DNA of 64,000 nucleotides, from positions 124,001 through 188,000 of the forward strand of contig JAOSJO010000022.1 in the NCBI GenBank assembly GCA_027494055.1. The letters run 5' to 3'. Positions 47,033-58,074 of the stretch are shown in pieces; positions within the stretch are counted from its first letter, which is position 1, and each line of letters opens with the position of its first letter. Both the position numbers and the translations under genes were made by a program. The notes under the pieces were generated by a model. That model ran no database searches. It was not told where the DNA came from and was given only the letters and a program-made list of their open reading frames with translations. Origin of the DNA: Anaerolineae bacterium. GTDB lineage: Bacteria; Chloroflexota; Anaerolineae; Aggregatilineales; JAFGMM01.

Positions 47033-48032
47033 TCAGATGAGACAGATAGCGCAAGCAAGGCGAAAGACACTGTAAGTGCGTCGCCGCCCGCGCGTCAGGT
47101 GCCGGCGAAGCGCGCGGGTGCGAATGACGATGGTACCCAGGGTCAACACCCAGGCGTAAGCCACGGCCAGGATCAGCACCAGGCGGTCGGCGTGATCAGG
47201 GAGGCGCACCTGCAGCGGTTCCAGTGCCAGCCGCCGCGCTTGAGGTCGCGGAGCTCTGCTCGCCAGGGCGGTAGGCGTAGGCGCGTCCGGTGAGGTGGGG
47301 AGCGTTGGTGATGAGACACCAGGGTTGGTCATAGCGGCGTTTCCAGATCAGGTGGATGCGGGTCTCCAACCCCCGGCGTCTTTGAACACCGGCCCACGCC
47401 CGACCAGTGCCCCGGCGCACCTTGTCGCGCAGGCCATTTCGGGCCGTCGGCGGTGGCATCCGGGTGGTGCCCTGCACACGGAACAGGTAGTACCAGCCCA
47501 GCGCCATCACCATGCGCACCAGCGCGGGCGACGTGCCGATGCCCCGGTCGGCTTCGACCACCGGCTGGCACCCGGCTGGGAGCGCGGGCTGCACCCGGTG
47601 CAGCAACGCCGCAATCAGCTGGACTTGCCCTTCCGGCGGGTGGGCATCGGGGCGGTAGCAACGCCACGCGAGCGGATGCAGCGCCTCCGATACGCGACCC
47701 CGACCACCATGACGCCCAACCACGGCCCCAGCTGGTCTCGTCCACCAGCAAGAACACCGGGCCTTCAATCAGACTGCCCAGCACCCAGCGCGCCCAGAAA
47801 CCGAGACTTACCGGCACATCGATCCGGGTATTGGCGATCCAGCGTTGCAGCCGCCGCTCGACCGTGTCGGCTTTCCCAACGCGCCCAACGTCTCGGCAAC
47901 CAGGCTCAGCGTGCAGCGCCGCGACAATGCAATGCCCAGGCTAAACGCGGCCAGGACCAATGCTGCGGTTTCGTCAGGTGACGCATGTGGCTGCGATCTG
48001 TGCCGCCCATTGGTACAATTGCGCTGACTCAT
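47033..48032 (-). mobile_element. IS4-type transposase remnant with at least four frameshifts
   Basis: Frames read together give an N-terminus (MSQRNCTNGRHRSQPHASPD, TLSLVAETLGALGK), ERRLQRWIANTRIDVPVSL and GPVFLLVDETSW (first Asp), then QPVVEADRGIGTSPALVRMV (second Asp) with ALGWYYLFRVQGTTR, and the IS4 signature Y-R-x-x-E-x6-K as AYRPGEQSLRDLK when one base is adjusted. The end is DHADRLVLILAVAYAWVL. Frame breaks near 47870, 47710, 47250 and 47215. I could not find convincing terminal inverted repeats; a weak match of GTTTTTGAGGAAGGTTTG (48080 region, minus) with GGTTTTAGCCGAAAGGTTGG (46967 region) is possible. Confidence 0.75.
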
Positions 48033-48129
48033 TGGGTTCTTCTCCTTTCGCACCGGTCTCGAGAAGAACTTCCAATGAGTCGCCTGTTTCAAACCTTCCT
48101 CAAAAACTGTCGTGCCCCAACCCGTGGGA

Positions 48130-48140
48130 GGGGGGGGGGG
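48130..48140 (+). repeat. Poly-G tract, 11 bases
   Basis: Eleven consecutive G in the sequence GTGGGAGGGG..., between the transposase remnant and the LysM gene. Confidence 0.7.
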
Positions 48141-48209
48141 TGGGTAAACGGGATGGGAGAGGTCGATGTCCGGTAGCCAAACAGGTCACACGGGCAATGC
48201 TCTGAACGT

Positions 48210-50253
48210 TTATACAGGGGGAGGATGGAACGTGCACGGCGGCGGGGAGTCGCCGGCCTCGTCCACCACGGTGAGCCGGAGCCAGAAGACGCCGCTGCCG
48301 AACTGCGCCGGGTCGATGCGCGCCAGGTGGCCGCTCGATACCGGGGTATAGTACGTCCCCTGGCTCAGCCACGTCTCCGAACCGTCGCGCTGCACCTCGA
48401 TCTCATAGTGGTCGAAGTTCCGAATCGCCGCCGCGCCGTCAACCCAGAATCGACCGCTCACCTGCGCGTCGTACTGGGGTGCGGTGATGCGGGCCTTGGG
48501 GTCGCTGCACGAGTCGCCGCCCGGAGCGGGCACGTAGAGCGTCCGCCCCGCGTAGATGAGGTCGCTCGTGAGGCAGTTGGCCTGCCGCAGCGCCAGCACC
48601 GTGGTCTGGTAGCGCCGGCTGATGCTGAACAGCGTGTCGCCGCTGCGAATCGTGTACGGCTCCCAGCCGGGCGGCGGCGAACACCCACCGATGGCGGTGG
48701 CGCTGGCGGTCGCGGAGGGCGTCGGCGTGACCGAGGGCGTGCGCGTGGCGGTCGGCGTTTCCGTCAGCGTCGCCGAGGGCGCGCGCGTCACGAACAGCGT
48801 CGAGGTCGGGATCAGCGTCGGCGGGACGGTGTTGGTTGGCCGGGGCGTGTCCGTGGCGGTGGGCGTCCTGGTTGCGGAGGGCGTGACGCTGGGCGTGTGC
48901 GTGGCCGTCGCGGTCGGAGTCGCCGTTGCGGACGCGGTCACCGTTGCGGTCGCTGTAGGCGTTCCGGTCGCGGAGGGCGTCACGCTGGGCGTGTGCGTGG
49001 CCGTAGGCTCAGGCGTGTCCGTCGGGCTGGGCGTGTAGGTCGCAGAAGGTGCGGGCGTCCGCGTCGCGCTGGGCGTGTGCGTGGCCGTAGGCTCAGGTGT
49101 ATCCGTCGGGCTCGGTGTGTAGGTAGCGGAAGGCTCAGGCGTAGCTGTCGGGCTGGGCGTGTGCGTCGCCGAAGGCTCAGGCGTATCCGTCGCGGTCGGC
49201 GTAAAGGTAGCGGAAGGCTCAGGCGTGTCCGTCGGGCTGGGCGTGTGCGTCGCCGAAGGCTCAGGCGTATCCGTCGCGGTCGGCGTGTAGGTAGCGGAAG
49301 GCTCAGGCGTATCCGTGCGGAGTGTGCGTGGCTGCAGGCTCAGGCGTATCCGTCGCGGTCGGCGTAAAGGTAGCGGAAGGCTTAGGCGTATCTGTCGGGC
49401 TGGGCGTATGCGTGGCCGTAGGCTCAGGCGTGTCCGTCGCGGTCGGCGTAAAGGTAGCGGACGGCGCAGCCGTGTCCGTCGGGCTGGGCGTGTGCGTGGC
49501 CGTAGGCTCAGGCGTATCCGTCGGGCTGGGTGTGTATGTTGCCGTCGAGTTGCCGACGCTGTGGGCGTATAGGTAGCAGAAGGCGCAGGCGTATCCGTCA
49601 GGCTGGGCGTGTGTGTGGCCGAAGGCGCAGGCGTATCCGTTGGACTGGGTGTATGGGTTGCGGTTGCCGTCAGTGTCGCCGTCGCCGAGGGCGTCGCCGT
49701 CTGCGTGGGACGCGGCGTATCGGTCGGCATCACGTCCAGCGCGGCCACCTCGGTCGCGCGCGGCGTGGCGCTTGCTGTTGCAGACAGTCGCGCGGTGGGC
49801 ATCGCGGTCGGAGGGCGCGTGCGCGTCGGCGCTTCCGTTGGCGACGGGGTGTCGCTTGGGACGCGACTCGCGGTCGCCGTGGCCGGGCGTGGTGTCCGCG
49901 CTGGCGTGACGGAAGCGGCTTCCGTGGCGGTCCCCCGTTGGCGGCGGGCTTGCGGTGTCGGTCGGCGAGGCAGCGACCGTCGCGGTACGGGGCGCGGTTG
50001 CGCTGGCGGCGACCGTCGCCGTGGCGACGGCGGTCGCTGTGGCGGTGCGCGTGGGCAGGATGATGATGGGCTGCGTCGCCGGCGTCCCGACGAGCGTGCT
50101 CTGCTGCGCGAGGGCGGTCGCGGTCGGCGTCTGCACGCCGGTGCGCTCCGCCGAGGCCAGCACCAGCGCCGCGACCAGCGCCACGGCGATCATCCCCAGC
50201 ACGATCAGGGCAACGACAATTTCGTCACGGGTCCTCGACGGGCGCTGCTGCAT
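48210..50253 (-). CDS. TP-repeat, LysM surface protein (about three frameshifts)
   Basis: ATG 50253 starts [20 protein letters not shown], one membrane helix (to [10 protein letters not shown]). Then comes a very long Thr/Pro/Ser/Ala linker of repeats such as [20 protein letters not shown] (about 49930-48700). The folded part begins [20 protein letters not shown], a LysM domain (to [12 protein letters not shown]), and ends with a beta-rich domain ([20 protein letters not shown], ...[18 protein letters not shown]). Frame slips near 49930, 49560 and 49315 lie in the linker; the linker sequence reappears in frame after each. Its start is one base after the kinase stop, so the two are co-transcribed. 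Confidence 0.82.
48700..49700. repeat. Tandem repeat region coding for the TP linker
   Basis: About 1 kb of imperfect tandem copies of units of about 42 bases (for example GTATCCGTCGGGCTGGGCGT / GTGTCCGTCGCGGTCGGCGT followed by GTGGCCGTAGGCTCAGGC). They code, on the minus strand, for [18 protein letters not shown] units. Copy number is likely to vary and to be hard to assemble. Confidence 0.8.
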
Positions 50254-50254
50254 A

Positions 50255-53200
50255 TCACGTTTCCTGCTGGGTAACGGGCGCGAGCGGAAGGACGAAACAG
50301 AACGTGCTCCCCACGCCTTCCTCGCTCTCGATCCAGATGCGCCCGCCGTGCGCCTCGACCAGCGCCTTCGCAATCGAGAGGCCGACGCCGGTATCGCCCA
50401 CGCCGGCGACGAGCGGGTTGTCGGCGCGGTACTTGCGGCTGAACACGCGCTCGACATCCGCCGGGGCCACCCCGCCGCCCTGGTCTGTGACGGAGGCGAA
50501 GAGGCGCGCGACGTAACGCTCCGCGCCTTCCTCGCCGGCCTCGTCGGGGAACGCGGTCCGCTCCTGCCGCGCGGTGAGGGTCACCTCGCCGTGCACCGGC
50601 GACGCCTGGCAGGCGTTGGACAGCAGTTGCGTCATGATCTGCTGGAGGGCGTCGCGGTCGGCCTCGATGGTCGGGAGGTCGTCGGCCAGGTCCATGCGCA
50701 GGGTGATGTCCTTCTCGCGGAACTGCGAGCCAACCCCCATGATGGCCTCCTCGATCACCTCGACGGCGTCTACCGCCTCCTGGGTGAGCGCGAAACGCCC
50801 GCTCTCCATCACGGTGATCCGCACCAGGTCGTCGAGCAGGGTGCCCATGCGCTCGGTGTTGGCCTTGACGCGGTGCAGGAAGTTGCGCTGCATCGCGCCC
50901 AGGATGCCGACCGACTCGCTCAACATCAGGTCGGTGTAGCCCGTGATCGAACTCATGGGCGTGCGAAGCTCCTGGGCAATGGAGGCGATGACCTCGGCGT
51001 TGGTGTCCATCTGCTGGCGGCGCAGCGCCACCGCCTCGTGGATGGCAGTCTCGACGGCGGCCTCGGTGTTGCGGAGCTGTTCTTCGGTGGCCTTGAGTTG
51101 CCCGTGCAGGAATTCGATGTCCGACTGCGCGGCGGTGAGTTCGGTCTCCAGCGCGGTGCGCTGCTCGCTGAGTTCGGCCACGAGGTCGCGGAGCGCCTTG
51201 ACGCTCTGCAATTCGGCGTTGAGGGTTTCACTGTCTGGCGCTTCGCCCTCCAGGCCGCCGCGTAGCCGGTCGCGCTCGGCTTCCAGCGCCACGCGCGCGG
51301 CAGTGAGCTGGTCGCGCTCGGACTCCAGGCCGGAGACGCGCTGCTTGAGTTCATCGCGCTGGCGGGCCAGTTGCACGCCCAGCGCCCCCGCGCGCTTGAG
51401 GTCCGCCTCTTTTTCGTTCAATTGTTCCACGAGGCTGTCGCGCACCTGGGCGAGGGCCGCCGCGCGCGACTGCGCCTCGGCCATTTCGCGCGCCAGGTCG
51501 TCGCGCTCGCGGCGGAGCGCGTCGCGCTGCACGGTGAGCGCCTCGCGGTCGTTCGCCAGCCGCTTGACCTGGGCGCGCAACAGCACCCGCCCCTCGATGT
51601 CCTCCCCTTCGATCTCGGTTTCGCGCTCGGCGACAAGCTGGCGGTTGTGCTCGATCAGGCGCGCGCGCTCGTCGTAAAGCTGGCCGAGCCATTGCGCCAG
51701 CCCGGCAGCGCCGCCCTCGATGCCCAGCTCCTTGAGCTGGGCCTTTGTGTGCTGCAGTTCGGCGCTGATCTGGTCCCGCTCGTTGGCGAGGCGCTCGGTC
51801 TCTTCGGTGAGGCTCTGCAGCATCTGGGCGATGGCTTCGGGCGTGGCGTCGGAAACGGTCAGTTGGTCCAACTGCGCCCGGAGCCCGTCGCGCTGCATCT
51901 CAAGCTCGCGCTTTTCGCGCTCCAGAAGCGCCACCATGCCGTGCAACACGGCGGCGTTGTCTTCGGCGGTGACGGTCGAGAGCGTGGTCTGCGCTTCCGT
52001 CAGCGCGGCGTGGAGCCGGTCGCGCTCGGCGGCCAGTTGCTCGCGTTCCTTGCGCAGCGCTTCCATCTGCTGCGAGAGCGTGAGCGCCTGTTCGTCGTCA
52101 ACCTCCATCGCCGCGACGCGGCTGCGTTCGTAGTCCAGCTCAATCTGCAGGCTGCGCACCATGTCGGTGAGGTCGTCGATCTGCTCGCGCGCCTCCTGGA
52201 GTTCGTGCCGCGCGCCCTGCGCCTGTTCGCCGGTGACGTCGGGCCGCGCCCGGTCCTCGGCGGCGAAGCGCGCCTCAAGCGCCGTGTCCGCCATCGCCAG
52301 CAGGCCGGCGGCGATGGGGGCCAGCTCCACCAGCAGCTTCTGCTCCTCGTCCTGCAATTGGCGACCGGAGTACGGTAGCGCCACCAGGATGAGGCCCATC
52401 TGCTGCCCCTCGCGCCGGACAGGCTGGAAGTACGCCGGCCCGGTCTGGGTGATGTCGAGCCGCGAATAGAGGTCGGCCAGTTCGTCCTGGTGGGTCTGGG
52501 GCAGGAGCGCCGCCGGCTGCCCCTGCGCCAGCGCCTTGACCAGCGTCGGCTGTTCCTTGAGGTTAAGCGCAAGGCCGTTGATGGCGCGCTGCTGGATGTG
52601 ATCGTAGGCCGCAAGCACGTCGGCCCAACCTTCATCGAGCGAGAACACCACAACCACGTCGGCGCGCAGCGCAGTGGCGACACCGACCGCGATCTGGTGG
52701 GGGACCTGCCGGGGGTCCTCCGCCGTGACCATCAGGTCCATCGCCTCGGTCAGCGCCTCGGAGGGGCGGTCTCGCGCCAGGCCGCCTCGACCGCCAGGGT
52801 GGGCCACTTCTCGGCGGGCCGGGCGGCGGCCTCCGGCTTCGGGAGTTCGGCGGCGTGTTCGGGCGCAGCCACAGCCGCGCCGTTGCGCGCGCTGGTCAGC
52901 CGGTGGATGACGTAGCGATAGACAATCGCCAGGAACACCGGCATCGCAGCCAGCATCCCCAGGCGCACGCTGCCGGCGAAGTCGCCGCGCAGGTCGCCGG
53001 CGGTGAGCTGCCCCAGCGCAACGCCGTAGCCCGCGACCAGCATGGCGAAGAACAGCACCTTGAGCGGCACGTCGCGCCGGCCCTCGTAGCTGAGCAGCAG
53101 CGCGAGCACGCCCAGGACGCACAGCGCCACCGGGGCGAGCGTCCAGGGCAGGGCGAACGCGCTTTCGTTGAAACTGACGTTGGCCGGCGCGTTGCGCCAG

Positions 53201-53604
53201 CCGAAGGCGGTCACGGCGTAAGCCAGGATCAGCAGGATCATGCACGCGACCAGCAGCGTGTCGTACCACCGCTGGCGGTTCGCCGCGCTGACCTCCGCGC
53301 TGAGGATGGCCCACCCCACCCACAGCAGCGCCCACACGTTCACCGCGCGTTCCATGGGCGGCAGGATGGCGTTGCTGGCGCTCGCGCCGCCGAGCGTGAC
53401 CAGCGCGCCGATCACCAGCGCGACCCAGCCAACCGTCGCGCCCGCCGCGCCCAGCGCCAGCCGCGCCGCGCCGTTGGCCGGCATCTGGCGCAGACGCTGG
53501 TCAAGCGCGATGAAGAACGCGGCCTGGCTGACGCCGATCAGGACGAGGAAATACAGCAGATTGCCGGGGAAATCGATGAAAAGCTGGAGCGCATCACTTT
53601 CCAC
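50255..53604 (-). CDS. HATPase sensor kinase-like protein with Gln at the H-box (frameshift near 52767)
   Basis: About 1116 residues after repair of one C lost at 52766-52769 (natural join WRETAPSEALTEAMDLMV). Residues 1-245 hold about seven membrane helices (FPGNLLYFLVLIGVSQAAFF onward). A GAF-like domain follows (VATALRADVVVVFSLDEG, YFQPVRREGQQMGLILVAL), then about 400 residues of coiled coil. The dimerisation helix reads IASIAQELRTPMSSITGYTD, where Gln (about residue 878) replaces the phospho-accepting His of HELRTP. The ATP-binding domain is complete: LLSNACQAS (N box), VTDQGGGV (G1), GVGDTGVGLSIAKALVEAHG (G2) and GVGSTFCFVLPL. A sensor ATPase or pseudokinase is likely. Confidence 0.88.
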
Positions 53605-54419
53605 GTCGTTAACACCAATCCTATGAGGGGGTCGATCAGGCTCATTATAGCATGGGGGCCTGTCCGTCTGCCGGGGTTGCGCACGCCGGTGTGTTAGAAA
53701 AAACTAACCCAAGCGCAGTAATTGTACCGAATACCTACGTGCAAGAAATCGGCCACAAACGAGACGCCAACACAGGCGCGCCATGAAACCCCGTCATGAC
53801 CGTTCTCTAACCGAAGCCGCGCCTCGCGACGCTGCCGTGAAGGCCTGTCGCTTCTTCTGGGAACGCGACCGCGTGGCCGGATAGGCGCGAGGCATTGAAC
53901 CGCGAATAACGCACATAACGCGAATTCAGAAGCGTTGCGCATGTCACATGGCGATGCCCCCTCACCCCCGCCGCCCTTCGGTCGGCGCCCCCTCTCCCCA
54001 CCCGTGGGATTGGGGGCGAACAGGCAAATGAGAATTCCAAGCGCCAATCGACACATCCAAGGTTTTGTGTAGGGGCAAGGCATGCCTTGCCCCTACGGCC
54101 GCACCCATTTTCGCGCCAAGACCCAACCCTTCCGCCCCTGAACCACCTGTGAGGCAAGGTCAGTGCGCCGAAGGCGCGGGGGTGGGGGGACAAGGTGAGC
54201 CATCACAATCGAGGCTTGCCCGCAGGAAAGCGGCAGGCAGTCAGCACGCCGCCGGGCGCTTGTCCCTGCGCCTCCACCTGCGCTAAAATGCCCCTGTGCC
54301 AAAGACAGACCGGGCACTGCGCGGCGCGAGCGTGGATGGTTCGATGATGCATCTGGCATGGACAAGAGGCGGCAGGGCGCGTCCTACCCTGAGCGCCTGG
54401 AAACGCGGCGCGGCGGGCA
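53605..54419. other. Intergenic region with dispersed repeats
   Basis: No gene is supported. From left: AAAACTAACC and CGAATAACGCACATAACGCG (near 53900), the CCTCACCCCCGCCGCCC repeat (53949-54012), repeat block B with its palindrome (54005-54160) and a GC-rich leader to the next gene. Confidence 0.65.
54005..54160. repeat. Dispersed repeat block B with 28-base perfect palindrome
   Basis: Palindrome 54069-54096 with half GTAGGGGCAAGGCA. Flanks (ACAGGCAAATGAGAATTCCA, CCAAGCGCCAATCGACACAT; right CGCCAAGACCCAACCCTTCC) align with block A at 7641-7830 over about 130 bases. Confidence 0.85.
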
Positions 54420-55953
54420 ATGGCTAGACGCGCGCTGCTTGTCGTAGTGATGCTGGCGTTGGCGGCGCTGGCGTGCTCGCGAGACGTGGCGGAGCCGGTC
54501 TACACGGTGACGGCCACGCCCTGGCTCGCCGACCCGGAGTCCGGGGTCGCGCCGACCGCGCAGACCTCAACCGGCGGCTCGGCCGGCGGCGCGGAGCCGG
54601 TGGCCGACGCCGGAACGCCCACGCCAGACCCCACCGCGCCCGCGTCCGAAGGGCCGACCTACGTCGTCCAGCCCAACGACACGCTGCTCGCCATCGCGCT
54701 GCTGTACAACACCAACATTCCCGAAATGCTCACCCTCAACGACCTCGCCGCCGAAACCGACATCTACGCGGGGCAGGCGCTCAAGGTGCCGGGCGCGCCG
54801 TCCCAGGTGGGGCCGTCGTTCAAGATCATCCCCGATAGCGAGCTTGTCTACGGGCCGGCGCTCAAGGACTTCGACACGATCTCATATGTCGCGCGCCAGC
54901 CGGGCTATCTGGCCGCGCACGCCGAAGACGTTTACGGCGACGTGCAGACCGGCGCGGAGATCGTGCAGCGCATCGCGGAGGAGTACAGCGTCAGCCCGCG
55001 CCTGCTGCTGGCGCTGCTGGAGTACCAGAGCGGCTGGCTCACCAACCCCGCGCCGGCCGAGTTCGAGATGTACCACCCCATCGGGTTCATCGAGGGTACG
55101 ACGGGCTGTACAAGCAACTGTCGTGGGCGGCGAACCGCCTCAACGAAGGCTACTACGGCTGGCGCTACCGGGGCCTTTCGGCGCTCGTGTTCCCCGACGG
55201 CGCGCGCATCGCGTTCTCGCCGCAGATCAACGCCGGCACCGCCGCCGTGCAGTACCTCTTCGCGCAGATGCAGACCCAGAGCGCGTGGTCGCCGCAGGTG
55301 GGACCGAACGGCCTCTACGCCACGTTTGTGACGCTGTTCGGCAACCCGTTCATCTACGCGGTCGAGCCGCTGGCGCCCCCCAACCTGACGCAGCCGGAGC
55401 TGGCGCTCCCCTGGGCGCAGGACGAAACCTGGTACTACACCGGCGGGCCGCACGGCGCGTGGGCGAGCGGGAGCGCCTGGAGCGCGGTGGACTTCGCCCC
55501 GCCCGGCGAGCAGATGGGGTGCTACATCGCCGAGGCCTACACGCGCGCGGCTGCGCCGGGGGTGATCGCGCGCAGCGAGAACGGCGCGGTGCTCCTGGAC
55601 CTCGACGGCGACGGCTTCGAGGGCACCGGCTGGGTGGTCTTCTACCTGCACCTGGCGAACCGGGTCGAGGAAGGCGCGCGCGTCGTCACCGGCGACCCGC
55701 TTGGGCAGGCGTCGTGCGAAGGCGGCGTCAGTTACGCAACGCACGTGCACATCGCGCGCAAGTACAACGGCGAATGGATCCCGGCGCAGTGCCACAACTG
55801 CCGGCCCGGCGTCAACCCGCCGCCCTTCGCCATGGGGGGTGGTCGTTCGGCGGCTTTCTGGGTCAGGAATACGACGGCTTCATGACGCGCGGCGAGGACT
55901 ACCGCGAGGCCTACGACGGCGGGCGCGTGGACATCAGCGCCGTGACATGGTGA
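54420..55953 (+). CDS. LysM and M23-peptidase-like lipoprotein (two frameshifts)
   Basis: ATG 54420 gives MARRALLVVVMLALAALAC, a lipobox. A LysM domain is at about residues 80-125 (TYVVQPNDTLLAIALLYNTN). One G is missing near 55095 (natural reading FIEGYDGLYKQLSWAANRLN) and one near 55833 (FAMGGWSFGGFLGQEYDGF). The C-terminal region is M23/LytM-like: TGGPHGAWASGSAWSAVDFA supplies a His and Asp, and ATHVHIARKYNGEW the HxH pair. Such proteins cut or bind peptidoglycan cross-links. The region between (ARIAFSPQINAGTAAVQYLF) is shared with other Chloroflexota LysM-M23 proteins as I recall them. Confidence 0.82.
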
Positions 55954-56027
55954 CTTTCTGGGGAAAGCACTGGGGCGCAGCCATGCGCCGCGCCCCAGGA
56001 AAAGGCATCAACCCGCGCGCAGGGCGG

Positions 56028-56603
56028 TCAATTGAGCTGCTCGCCGAAGGGGCGGGCTTCCTGATCCAGGGGGAGCACGTTCCGGGGGCGGCTGGCGCTG
56101 TTGCCCGCCTTGTGGAAATAGATGCGCAACGGGAGCGCGCCCAGGCGGATCTCGTCGCCGTCGCGGATCACGCGCGGCTGCAGGGGCAGCAGGCGCTGCC
56201 CGTTCAGGTATGTCGAGTTGCGGCTGCCCAGGTCGATGAGCAGCAGGCCTTCGCTCTCGCGCTGGATGATCGCGTGCTTGCGCGAGACGCCCTTGCTCAG
56301 CGCGCCGTAGGGGAGCAGGTCGATGTCCGGCGTCACGTCGCTCGCGACGTCCGTCCGCCCCAGGACAAGGCGGCGACCCGGCTTGACGATCAGCGGCTTG
56401 GGGTCGTCCCCGATGTGGAAGACGATGGAGCTTTCCTTCTCGAAGAGGGCCGTCCCCCAGCTCAGGCTCATCGGCGCGACCGGTGCGGCGTTGGCGAGCT
56501 TGTCCGTCTCCGGCGACCGCTCCGGCACCAACATCTTGCCGCAGTGCTCGCAGAACAACACGCCTTCGCGGTTAGCGCTGGCACACTCAGGACAGGTCTG
56601 CAT
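56028..56603 (-). CDS. Zinc-ribbon and FHA domain protein
   Basis: 191 residues. The N-terminus MQTCPECASANREGVLFCEH is a zinc ribbon (C-x2-C...C-x2-C). The FHA domain (about 75-165) has LVLGRTD, GVSRKHAIIQ and LLLIDLGSRNSTYLNGQRL, which bind phosphothreonine. Ser/Thr kinases that would pair with it are not in the window. GGGAG precedes the ATG. It is divergent from anmK. Confidence 0.9.
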   Translation of the reverse strand: MQTCPECASANREGVLFCEHCGKMLVPERSPETDKLANAAPVAPMSLSWGTALFEKESSIVFHIGDDPKPLIVKPGRRLVLGRTDVASDVTPDIDLLPYGALSKGVSRKHAIIQRESEGLLLIDLGSRNSTYLNGQRLLPLQPRVIRDGDEIRLGALPLRIYFHKAGNSASRPRNVLPLDQEARPFGEQLN

Positions 56604-56681
56604 GTCAAAACTCCCGTTTCACCGCTCACTGTCATTGTATCATAGGGCTGTAGCCCACCGGTAAATAGTGGGTCAACGTTT

Positions 56682-56697
56682 GTTTGAATTTTCAAAC
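56682..56697. promoter_or_regulatory. Palindrome between fha and anmK
   Basis: GTTTGAA, 2 bases, TTCAAAC in the divergent gap, in an AT-rich stretch. Could be an operator for either gene. Confidence 0.35.
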
Positions 56698-56759
56698 GAC
56701 GCTGCGGCCAGAACCTTATGCGACGGTAAACGCGCCTGTTTCTACAAGAGGATTGCACC

Positions 56760-57972
56760 ATGATCGTGCTCGGACTGATGTCGGGAACCTCGGTGGACGC
56801 CATCGACGCCGCGCTGGTGCGCTTCGACGAGGCGGATAGCGTGCTGAAGATGCGGATTCTCAGCGCGAGTGAGCATCCGCTGCCGCCCAGAGTCCGCCGT
56901 GAAGCGCTGAGCGTGATCCCGCCGGGGCGCGGGAGCGCGCGCCGGCTGTGCGCGCTAGACTTCGACGTGGGCGAGGCGTTCGCGGGGGCGGCGCTCGCGG
57001 CGCTGGCTGGGGCCAGACTACAGGCCGCGCCAGGTGGACCTGATCGCCTCGCACGGGCAGACGGTCTACCACCTGGTCGAAAGCGGGCGCGTGCGCGCCA
57101 CGTTGCAGGTCGGGCAGCCGGCGGTGATCGCGGAGCGCACCGGCGTCACCGTGGCGGCGGACTTCCGCCCGCGCGACGTGGCCGCCGGGGGCCAGGGCGC
57201 GCCGCTCGTGAGCCTCCTTGACGTGCTGTTGTTCAGCGACGCGCGCCTGACGCGCGCCGTGCAGAACATCGGCGGCATCGGCAACTGCACCATCCTCCCC
57301 GCCGGCGGCGGCCCGGAGGCGGCCTTTGCCTTCGATACCGGCCCCGGCAACAGCCTGATGGACCACGCCGCCAGCATCCTCTCCGGGGGCCAACTGCGCT
57401 GCGACCTCGACGGGGCGTGGGCGGCGGCGGGCCGGGTGTCAGACGCCCTGCTCGACGCGCTGCTCGCCCACCCATACTACGCCGCCCCGCCGCCGAAGAC
57501 CACCGGCAAGGAGCTGTTCGGGCCGGGCTACGCCGAGACCGTCATCACCAGGGGGCGCGCGATGGGCCTCAGCGACGCCGACATCATGGCGACGCTGACC
57601 GCGCTGACGGCGCGCACCATCGCCGACGCCTACGCGCGTTTCGCGCCCGGCGGCAGGGTCGATGAAGTCATCCTCGGCGGGGGCGGCCTGCTGAACCCCA
57701 CGCTGATGCGGATGCTGGCCGAGGCGCTGCCGGGCACGCCGCTGCGCCGCACGGACGACTTCGGCGTGCCGGCGGGCAGCAAAGAGGCCATTGCCTTCGC
57801 GCTGATGGGCTACCAACTGGCGCATGGCCGCCCTGGGAACGCGCCCGGTTGCACCGGGGCGAACCGGGCCGCGCCGCTCGGATGCCTGACGCCAGGCGCG
57901 AACTTCAACGCATTGATGGCGGACTGCCTGACGCGCGCGGGGCGGGCGGTCACGCGCCTGGAAGTGCATTAG
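56760..57972 (+). CDS. anmK: Anhydro-N-acetylmuramic acid kinase (frameshift near 57012)
   Basis: MIVLGLMSGTSVDAIDAALV is the exact AnmK start. An extra G in the G4 run near 57010-57013 breaks the frame; without it the reading is AGPDYRPRQVDLIASHGQTV. The rest is in frame: NIGGIGNCTILP, FAFDTGPGNSLMDHAA, TTGKELFGPGY and VILGGGGLLNPTLMRML. AnmK phosphorylates and opens 1,6-anhydroMurNAc from cell-wall turnover. Normal length is about 370-400; this one ends with a slightly long tail. Confidence 0.93.
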
Positions 57973-58074
57973 GCGCGCCGGGAGGCGCGGGCGAAATTCA
58001 CAAAAAGATTTCGATTTGCCATCGGTCAGGTCGCGTATGATTGTGAAGGATGTGAAAGCAAAGGTAGCAGGGGT

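Noticed and set aside
46940..48140. Complete insertion sequence with terminal repeats flanked by poly-G
   Set aside because: Only weak similarity between the possible ends and no target duplication was seen, so only the transposase remnant is called.
48700..49700. Regular repeat array that could be mistaken for CRISPR
   Set aside because: Units are directly adjacent with no unique spacers, and they code for TP repeats. No cas genes are present.
37385..53604. Response regulator at 37.4 kb as partner of the kinase at 50-53 kb
   Set aside because: They are 13 kb apart on opposite strands, and the kinase lacks the His needed for phosphotransfer.
54290..54350. Possible tRNA from GGTTCGATGATGC
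   Set aside because: No acceptor or anticodon stems could be paired around it. I found no tRNA or rRNA gene in the window.
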